DNA from: an uncultured bacterium
GTDB lineage: Bacteria > Actinomycetota > Actinomycetes > S36-B12
Length of the DNA stretch: 5,528 nucleotides
NCBI GenBank assembly: GCA_903896585.1
Contig: CAITYI010000013.1
Location: 1-5,528 of the forward strand
Direction of reading: 5' to 3'
The first letter of the stretch is position 1. Every line of letters starts with the position of its first letter. A program made the translations under genes and the position numbers. This document shows positions 1 to 4,857 of this stretch, in pieces. The notes beneath the pieces were generated by a model that was not told where the DNA came from, searched no databases, and was given only the letters and a program-made list of their open reading frames with translations.

Positions 1-198
1 CGAATAAGGAACCAGCAGGATCGCAAATGCGGCAGCAATCGCTGTGGCGTTTGGTTCACGTTCTGGTGAGAAAAGAACGAAGGTTGCTAGCGCAGCTTGG
101 AAGAAGCCGTCGCCGAATTGCCCAACGAGTCGGGTGCTGTAGAGAGCTCGGAATTTGCGCTCCCGCAGCAGCGAACGAAAAATCGGTAGCGCCTCCAC
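1..198 (-). CDS. MFS transporter, N-terminal fragment (runs off the left edge)
   Basis: This is the start of a major facilitator superfamily permease. Only 66 codons are in the window. The translation begins VEALPIFRSLLRERKFRALY and continues through TRLVGQFGDGFFQAAL to an alanine-rich hydrophobic stretch ending LLVPYS. A basic cytoplasmic leader, then an S/GQxGDGxFQxAL helix, an SPER-type loop and a second helix are typical of the MFS permeases I recall downstream of ino1 in actinobacteria. The start is the GTG at 196-198. It is the only ATG/GTG/TTG start after the in-frame TGA at 217-219 and before the conserved sequence. No Shine-Dalgarno is evident. The gene begins 28 nt after the ino1 stop and its start lies in the loop of a hairpin. 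The substrate cannot be deduced. The family call is fairly firm; the exact start is less so. Confidence 0.75.
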   Translation of the reverse strand, partial: MEALPIFRSLLRERKFRALYSTRLVGQFGDGFFQAALATFVLFSPEREPNATAIAAAFAILLVPYS

Positions 199-217
199 AA
201 GGGTGACGCTACCGATT
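178..217 (-). terminator. Hairpin with T run after ino1, overlapping the MFS start
   Basis: Bases 181-191 (aatcggtagcg) and 207-217 (cgctaccgatt) form a perfect 11-bp inverted repeat with a 15-nt loop. On the minus strand the right-hand stem arm ends in a run of five T (178-182, two of them in the stem). This is the layout of an intrinsic terminator 10 nt beyond the ino1 stop codon. The MFS GTG start (196-198) falls in the loop, so the hairpin could also act as an attenuator or a translation-limiting structure. The structure is seen directly; its function is inferred. The T run is short, so termination may be partial. Confidence 0.6.
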
Positions 218-226
218 CAGAAAATA

Positions 227-1321
227 CTAGCTTTCGATGGTCCCAGCGATGAAGTCTTCAACTGCCTGACGGGCCTCAGAATCGTTGTACTGCACGGGTG
301 GTGACTTCATGAAGTAACTGGAAGCCGAGAGAATCGGTCCACCAATTCCGCGATCGAGTGCGACCTTGGCGGCCCGGACAGCGTCAATGATCACACCGGC
401 ACTGTTGGGTGAATCCCAGACTTCGAGCTTGTACTCCAGGCTGAGGGGTACATCGCCGAATGCGCGACCCTCGAGCCGAACAAATGCCCACTTGCGGTCA
501 TCGAGCCAGGCAACGTAATCCGAAGGCCCAATGTGCACATTGTCAGCACCGAGATCGTGGGAAAGTTGCGAAGTGACCGACTGGGTTTTGGAGATCTTCT
601 TTGATTCGAGGCGGTCCCGCTCCAACATGTTCTTGAAATCCATGTTTCCACCAACATTGAGTTGATAGGTGCGGTCAACAATCACACCGCGATCTTCGAA
701 GAGTTTAGCCAGAACGCGGTGGGTGATTGTGGCACCAACCTGACTCTTAATGTCATCGCCAACAATGGGCAGACCAGCGTCTTCGAATTTCTTCGCCCAC
801 TCAGGTGTACCGGCAATGAACACGGGTAGCGCATTAACAAAAGCGCAACCAGCGTCAATAGCGCACTGTGCGTAAAACTTGGCTGCGTCCTCAGAACCCA
901 CGGGGAGGTAGCACACCACTACATCGACCTTGTTTTCCTTGAGGATCTGCACTACATCTGCCTCAGGGGCATCGGATTCGGTAATTGTCTCGCGGTAATA
1001 CTTACCGAGCCCATCAAGTGTGTGACCACGACTAACGGTTACTCCAGTGGTAGGAACGTCACACAACTTAATGGTGTTGTTCTCAGATGCGCCAATGGCA
1101 TCGGAAAGATCTAGTCCGACTTTTTTGGAATCGACATCAAATGCGACAACAAATTTTACGTTGTTCACGTGATATGGACCGAACTTTACGTGCATGAGCC
1201 CGGGGACAAACTCATTTTCTTTAGCGTTTTTGTAATACTCAACACCTTGAACCAAGGATGCTGCGCAGTTACCAACGCCAACAATTGCTACACGGATATC
1301 TCCGCCGGATTGTGCACTCAT
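227..1321 (-). CDS. ino1: myo-inositol-1-phosphate synthase (actinobacterial type)
   Basis: This cytosolic NAD-dependent isomerase (EC 5.5.1.4) converts glucose 6-phosphate to inositol 1-phosphate (also written 3-phosphate). It is the committed step towards phosphatidylinositol lipids and mycothiol. The protein is 364 residues, close to the roughly 367 of M. tuberculosis Ino1. Visible motifs are the Rossmann dinucleotide loop GVGNCAASLVQG (15-26), AFDVD (60-64), YLPVGSE (138-144), ALPVFIA (164-170), GDDIKSQVGATITHR (188-202), NVGGNMDF (222-229), SKKISKT (240-246) and a conserved VHIGPSD...WLDDRKW block. DDIKSQ and NVGGNMDF are signatures of the family core. The ATG is preceded by a good ribosome site (GAGAGG, 6-nt spacer), and the N-terminus MSAQSGGDIRVAIVGVG has the short leader expected before the first beta strand. 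The PadR stop is 3 nt upstream, so the two are probably co-transcribed. Nothing looks damaged. Confidence 0.97.
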   Translation of the reverse strand: MSAQSGGDIRVAIVGVGNCAASLVQGVEYYKNAKENEFVPGLMHVKFGPYHVNNVKFVVAFDVDSKKVGLDLSDAIGASENNTIKLCDVPTTGVTVSRGHTLDGLGKYYRETITESDAPEADVVQILKENKVDVVVCYLPVGSEDAAKFYAQCAIDAGCAFVNALPVFIAGTPEWAKKFEDAGLPIVGDDIKSQVGATITHRVLAKLFEDRGVIVDRTYQLNVGGNMDFKNMLERDRLESKKISKTQSVTSQLSHDLGADNVHIGPSDYVAWLDDRKWAFVRLEGRAFGDVPLSLEYKLEVWDSPNSAGVIIDAVRAAKVALDRGIGGPILSASSYFMKSPPVQYNDSEARQAVEDFIAGTIES

Positions 1322-1324
1322 GTC

Positions 1325-1921
1325 TTACCTCTCATTGGATGTTGCAGTGGTGTGTGGTGGTGTACTTGTTACTTCCTGGTCAATTAGTTCGGTGAGCCAG
1401 CGAACTTCGCGCTCGGCTCCCTCGAGTCCGTGCTGTTGTAGTTGCAATGTGTAGGCATCGACTTTCTCGCGACCGCGCGTCAGGGAGTCGCGCAGTGAAT
1501 CCACCCGTTCTTCCAGGCGGGATCGCCGGCCTTCAAGAATCCGCAGCCGGGTGCGGGCTTCGGTGGCCGAGAAGAAAGCTAGATGTGCGGCGAATCCCTC
1601 GTCCTCCCAAGCTTCTGGTCCGGGCCGATTGGCCCATTCAGAAAACACTTCCTTGCCTTCTGCCGTGATGGCATAAACAACCCGAGCCCGCCGACCGGTA
1701 AGTGCCGGTGCGGTCGAATCAATTGCCGGTGTCACCGAGGTTTCCTCGATGAGACCGGCGGCATTCATTCGTTTGAGGGCTGGGTAGAGCGAGCCATAGG
1801 AAAGGGCTCGGAAGGGTCCAAGCACCGTGGTCAAGCGCTTGCGCAGTTCATATCCGTGCTGTTCGCCGTCACCGAGCACGCCCAAGATGGCAAAGCTCAG
1901 AACATCGCGGCGACTGGACAT
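1325..1921 (-). CDS. PadR-family transcriptional regulator
   Basis: This is a PadR-family winged-helix repressor of 198 residues. The N-terminal half has the family hallmarks: VLSFAILGVLGDGEQHGYEL (helix 1 to 2 with the HGYEL motif), SYGSLYPALKRMNAAGLIEE (recognition helix, about 42-61) and a wing containing RRARVVYAITAEGKEVF (about 77-93). The C-terminal half, about residues 110-185, is charged and helical (EGRRSRLEERVDSLRDSL), as expected for the dimerisation coiled coil, and ends in a Thr/Pro-rich tail. I chose ATG 1919-1921 because the family usually starts just before this first helix. A GTG at 1955-1957 would add 12 residues but would put the predicted promoter and operator inside the gene. 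The position upstream of ino1 and next to a divergent envelope operon resembles Rv0047c. It probably represses its own operon; the ligand is unknown. Confidence 0.9.
   Translation of the reverse strand: MSSRRDVLSFAILGVLGDGEQHGYELRKRLTTVLGPFRALSYGSLYPALKRMNAAGLIEETSVTPAIDSTAPALTGRRARVVYAITAEGKEVFSEWANRPGPEAWEDEGFAAHLAFFSATEARTRLRILEGRRSRLEERVDSLRDSLTRGREKVDAYTLQLQQHGLEGAEREVRWLTELIDQEVTSTPPHTTATSNER
1328..1333 (-). promoter_or_regulatory. Shine-Dalgarno of ino1 at the end of padR
   Basis: On the minus strand GAGAGG lies 6 nt upstream of the ino1 ATG. It falls within the last sense codons of the PadR gene, just before that gene's TAA stop (1325-1327). Ribosomes finishing PadR would therefore sit on the ino1 start site, which fits translational coupling. 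It is the clearest ribosome-binding site in the window. Confidence 0.75.
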
Positions 1922-1928
1922 AGATCTC

Positions 1929-1937
1929 AATATATCA
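1929..1937 (-). promoter_or_regulatory. Extended -10 of the padR-ino1 promoter (leaderless)
   Basis: On the minus strand TGA-TATATT reads as an extended -10 (TGn plus a hexamer one base from TATAAT). Its last base is 7 nt before the ATG at 1921, so the expected transcription start falls at or one base before the A of the start codon. That would give a leaderless transcript, which is common in actinobacteria and fits the lack of a convincing Shine-Dalgarno. No good -35 hexamer is visible at the right distance, as is usual for extended -10 promoters. Confidence 0.45.
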
Positions 1938-1948
1938 AATCGATATAT
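1930..1948. promoter_or_regulatory. Inverted repeat, candidate PadR operator
   Basis: ATATATC-AAATC-GATATAT is a perfect 7-bp inverted repeat with a 5-nt spacer, in an AT-rich island 9 nt upstream of the PadR start. ATATATC also recurs as a direct repeat at 1930-1936 and 1943-1949, and GATATATC (1942-1949) is itself palindromic. Dyads of this size beside the gene are typical of PadR autoregulatory sites. The repeat covers most of the predicted -10 element, so binding would block transcription. The assignment to this PadR protein is an inference from position. Confidence 0.55.
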
Positions 1949-1987
1949 CCGCCGCACTATTAACCGGCAATTCCAGCGTCAGTTAAT

Positions 1988-2018
1988 TTGAGCACCCCCA
2001 CGTGATCGAAGATAAACT
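1988..2018 (+). promoter_or_regulatory. Candidate promoter of the DUF5318-PBP operon (leaderless)
   Basis: TAAACT at 2013-2018 fits the actinobacterial TAnnnT -10 consensus. Counting from it, the +1 position falls on base 2025, the A of the DUF5318 ATG. A partial -35, TTGAGC (1988-1993), is present but with a 19-nt spacer, slightly long. No Shine-Dalgarno precedes the ATG, as expected for a leaderless mRNA. The site is read by eye only. Confidence 0.4.
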
Positions 2019-2024
2019 TGCGGC

Positions 2025-2552
2025 ATGGCGCAAATCCGGCGATCGGTGGTTCGAGGGCGAATAGCTAAAGGTGAATCCGCCAAATCAGCCAAATCGGCAC
2101 CCCGTCGGGGCCCACTACCCCCACCAGAGCCCATAACTGACCCGGCGGCCCCACGATCCGTGGTGGATTACGCCCTCCAACGGGCGGCGGACGTAAATCG
2201 CCTCCACCGCGGAGGAATGCTGACCAGTGATTTTTGTGACCCGGACCCCTACCTGCTGAAAGCCGCGAAATTCCACGGGGAAGATTCCGCAAGGAACTGT
2301 CCGGCCTGTGGGGAGAAATCCCTCAAAGAACTGCACTATGTATATGGAGATGAATTAGGCCCATATGCGGGCCGAATCCGAAAATCGGATGAACTAAGGC
2401 CCATGTGTCGCCAATTTGGTGAGTTCCGGGTCTACCAGGTCGAGGTCTGCCTGGACTGTGGGTGGAATTACCTGATCAAGGCTTTTTCCCTGGGCGATGG
2501 AACTCCGCGGCGTGCCGTGCCGTCCATTCCTTCATCTGATCTGTTGGACTAG
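2025..2552 (+). CDS. DUF5318 family protein, zinc-ribbon-like, function unknown
   Basis: This is a 175-residue protein of the DUF5318 family (relative of Rv0049), which as far as I know is uncharacterised and largely confined to actinobacteria. The conserved core starts at VVDYALQRAADVNRLHRGG (46-64) and continues with DFCDPDPYLLKAAKFHGE (69-86), NCPACG (91-96), and QVEVCLDCGWNYLIKAF (138-154). C92/C95 and C142/C145 form a CxxC pair at each end of a likely zinc ribbon. It has no signal peptide or membrane segment. The first 45 residues are a basic, then Pro-rich, low-complexity extension with SAK-SAK-SAP repeats that relatives I recall do not have. An alternative GTG start at 2160 would remove it exactly at the conserved core, but ATG 2025 fits the predicted promoter better. 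It leads the PBP operon. The family call is firm; the role is unknown. Confidence 0.88.
   Translation: MAQIRRSVVRGRIAKGESAKSAKSAPRRGPLPPPEPITDPAAPRSVVDYALQRAADVNRLHRGGMLTSDFCDPDPYLLKAAKFHGEDSARNCPACGEKSLKELHYVYGDELGPYAGRIRKSDELRPMCRQFGEFRVYQVEVCLDCGWNYLIKAFSLGDGTPRRAVPSIPSSDLLD
2076..2099 (+). repeat. Short 9-nt in-frame tandem repeat (SAK units)
   Basis: TCCGCCAAA, TCAGCCAAA and a partial TCGGCA stand head to tail in the DUF5318 reading frame and encode SAK-SAK-SA(P). Each unit differs only at the third position of the Ser codon. It lies in the basic linker that precedes the conserved domain, and probably arose by slippage. Confidence 0.6.
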
Positions 2553-2610
2553 ACCCGATAAACACTTTACGTGAAATAAGCCGTCCGTCCCCTTCCCCGA
2601 TTGGACACCA

Positions 2611-4839
2611 GTGAGTAGCCAGCCTAAGAAGGCGCCACCAAGGAAAGCCACCTCGCAAGGTGCCGCTAAAAAGCAGGTGACCGCGAAGAAACTTCCGTCA
2701 CGGCGCCGTACCTGGTTTCGTCGCATTCTCTGGACCGTGGTTCTGGTGGTGGCTTTGGGTACCGCCTTCATTGCAGTGTTGCTGGCCCGCACCGAGGTTC
2801 CCACGCCAAATGAACTCGCTACCAGTGAAGCAACCGTCGTCTACTACGCCGACGGAGTAAACGAAGTGGGACGACTGGGTGAATCAACGCGACGCAGTGT
2901 GCCCCTGGCCCAAATCCCCGCGGATGTCCAACTGGCGGTGCTCGCCGCCGAAGATCGCGACTTCTATAACCACGGGGGTATTTCACCGTTGGGCATTGCC
3001 CGAGCGGCATTTAATAACGTGACCGGCGGCAGTACTCAAGGCGGGTCCACCATCACCCAGCAATACGCCAAGATCGCGTATCTCACCCAAGATCGCACCT
3101 GGGACCGAAAGATTCGCGAAGCACTGCTTGCATTCAAATTGGAAACGGTGATCTCCAAGGAGCAGATCCTTGAGGACTATCTCAATACGATCTATTTCGG
3201 GCGTAACGCCAATGGCATTGAAGCGGCAGCCACCGCCTACTTCGGCCTACCGGTCAGCGAGCTGAACTTTGAACAGGCTGCGGTTCTGGCAGCGGTCATC
3301 AAGTCCCCATCAACACTGTCCGCCGACGAGAATATTGACGCTCTGAAGGCCCGATGGACGTATGTCATTGACTCAATGCAAGTCATGGGCAGCATCACGC
3401 CAGAACAAGCTGAGGCAGCTCAATTCCCGGACATCATTGCCTTTAAACAAAAAGATCGTCTGGGTGGGCAGGTTGGTTTCCTGCTTACGGCCGTGGAACA
3501 ACAACTGCTGGCTCAAGGATTTGACCAAGACGAAATTCAACGCGGTGGCTTGAAGGTGTACTCCAGTTTCGATCGAAAGGCGCAGCGGGCAGCGCAGCGA
3601 GCGGTGCGTGACAACGGTCCAACTTCTGGAACTGAAGGTTTACGAATTGGCCTGGCCGCCGTCCGGCCCGGGACCGGTGAGGTTGTCGCCATGTACGGTG
3701 GCAAAAACTTTATTGACGATCAAATAAATAATGCGACTCGTCAATTCGCTCAGGCCGGGTCAACTTTCAAACCATTTGCATTGGCGGCCGGACTTGAACA
3801 GGGTGTGCTGCTCAACTCACTGTGGAGTGGAGATTCCCCCTCAACAGTGAACGGATATACGTTTAATAATTACGGGAATAAATCCTTTGGAACCGTGTCA
3901 CTTCTTCAGGCAACTGAATTGAGCATCAATTCAGCGTATGTGGAAATGGAAGCGGACATTGGCGTTGGCAGTGTCGCCGAAGCTGCCATGAAGGCCGGCA
4001 TCTCACCTGATACCCCCGGCATGAATTTAGATGCACTCGATCTCACCTTTGTCCTAGGTACCGCTTCTCCTTCCGGACTTGAAATTGCAAGTGCATATGC
4101 AACATTTGCCAACCAGGGAGTGCGTACCCAAACAACTTTCATCACTAAAGTTCTTGGATCGAACGAAGGTCTTTTATACGAATTTGATCCACAGTTAACT
4201 ACTGAGTTCAGTCCCGATGTAGCCAACACGGTGAATTACGCATTAGAACGCGTGGTGACCTCGGGTACCGGGAAAGCGGCCCTGTCATTGGACCGGCCAG
4301 CTGGTGCAAAGACTGGAACAACCGATGACAATAAAAGCGCCTGGTTTGCGGGCTACACCCCACAACTTTCCGCTGCAGTTCTGATGGCTAAAGAGGATTC
4401 AAGTGGAATGCCGATTTCCATGTCTGGCACAGGTGGTTTACAGACCGTGACGGGTGGTTCATTCCCGGCGGCAATTTGGACCGCATTCATGCGCGATGCC
4501 TTAAAGAATGAACCGGTGGTGGATTTTGCGGCACCGCCTGAGGATGCATTGGTGCCCATTGAATGCCCCGATTTCATTGAAGCGGACTTGGAGGACATTC
4601 CATTTGGTTGCCCGGTTCCCGAGGTGCTCAACGAGTTTGGCCCAGAAGCGGAAATGGGCTCCGGACCTGATCCGGTTGAAGGTGACCTGATTGAGGGGGA
4701 GCCGGTTGATCCGCTTCTACCGACCGAACCCACGCCACCAACCGAACCGACCCTGCCGGCCGAACCGGCTAATGAATTCGGTCCGGATCCGGCGGCCGGC
4801 TTCGAAGATCCGACGGTGGGAGAGGGTCGGCCCGAGTAG
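2611..4839 (+). CDS. Class A (bifunctional) penicillin-binding protein, PonA1-like
   Basis: This is a bifunctional peptidoglycan synthase of 742 residues that polymerises lipid II and crosslinks the strands outside the membrane. A Lys/Arg-rich cytoplasmic tail (1-38) is followed by one membrane anchor (about 39-59). The GT51 glycosyltransferase domain (about 85-255) shows AAEDRDFYNHGG with catalytic Glu114, GGSTITQQYAK (144-154), RKIREALLAFKLE (166-178) and KEQILEDYLNTIYFGRNA (183-200). The transpeptidase domain (about 340-630) has S384-T-F-K387, S438-I-N440 and K567-T-G-T. All catalytic motifs are intact. Residues 636-742 are an acidic Pro/Glu/Gly-rich tail with Cys652 and Cys667, a duplicated NEFGP motif and TEP repeats. 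The start is GTG 2611, the first start codon after the in-frame TGA at 2572-2574; the ribosome site (GGA, 5-nt spacer) is weak. It is the ponA1 counterpart by context and architecture. Confidence 0.96.
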   Translation: MSSQPKKAPPRKATSQGAAKKQVTAKKLPSRRRTWFRRILWTVVLVVALGTAFIAVLLARTEVPTPNELATSEATVVYYADGVNEVGRLGESTRRSVPLAQIPADVQLAVLAAEDRDFYNHGGISPLGIARAAFNNVTGGSTQGGSTITQQYAKIAYLTQDRTWDRKIREALLAFKLETVISKEQILEDYLNTIYFGRNANGIEAAATAYFGLPVSELNFEQAAVLAAVIKSPSTLSADENIDALKARWTYVIDSMQVMGSITPEQAEAAQFPDIIAFKQKDRLGGQVGFLLTAVEQQLLAQGFDQDEIQRGGLKVYSSFDRKAQRAAQRAVRDNGPTSGTEGLRIGLAAVRPGTGEVVAMYGGKNFIDDQINNATRQFAQAGSTFKPFALAAGLEQGVLLNSLWSGDSPSTVNGYTFNNYGNKSFGTVSLLQATELSINSAYVEMEADIGVGSVAEAAMKAGISPDTPGMNLDALDLTFVLGTASPSGLEIASAYATFANQGVRTQTTFITKVLGSNEGLLYEFDPQLTTEFSPDVANTVNYALERVVTSGTGKAALSLDRPAGAKTGTTDDNKSAWFAGYTPQLSAAVLMAKEDSSGMPISMSGTGGLQTVTGGSFPAAIWTAFMRDALKNEPVVDFAAPPEDALVPIECPDFIEADLEDIPFGCPVPEVLNEFGPEAEMGSGPDPVEGDLIEGEPVDPLLPTEPTPPTEPTLPAEPANEFGPDPAAGFEDPTVGEGRPE

Positions 4840-4842
4840 GGC

Positions 4843-4857
4843 ATGATTATGTTGTGA
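4843..4857 (+). promoter_or_regulatory. Tiny start-stop ORF overlapping the GT87 start
   Basis: After the PBP stop, ATG-ATT-ATG-TTG-TGA forms a four-codon ORF, or two codons from the second ATG at 4849. Its TGA overlaps the GT87 start codon as GTGA. AGGG (4838-4841) stands 7 nt before the second ATG, a better spacing than the 12 nt to the GTG itself. It could deliver ribosomes to the GTG by termination-reinitiation, but chance is a serious alternative for something this short. Confidence 0.2.

Noticed and set aside
391..681. 96-residue minus-strand frame inside ino1
   Set aside because: It is out of frame with a full-length, intact inositol synthase, and its product resembles no family I know.
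1583..1963. 126-residue plus-strand frame across padR
   Set aside because: It is the shadow of a clearly recognisable PadR gene, and its sequence is Cys/Arg/Pro noise.
1999..2004. CACGTG palindrome between the divergent promoters
   Set aside because: A single 6-bp palindrome is expected often by chance, and no second copy or extended symmetry is present.
2553..2610. 58-nt gap before the PBP as a possible separate promoter or terminator
   Set aside because: I see no hairpin with a T run and no TAnnnT element well placed for the GTG, so co-transcription with DUF5318 is simpler.
3906..4229. 107-residue minus-strand frame inside the PBP transpeptidase domain
   Set aside because: It is fully antisense to the SxN region of the PBP, with no ribosome site or family resemblance.
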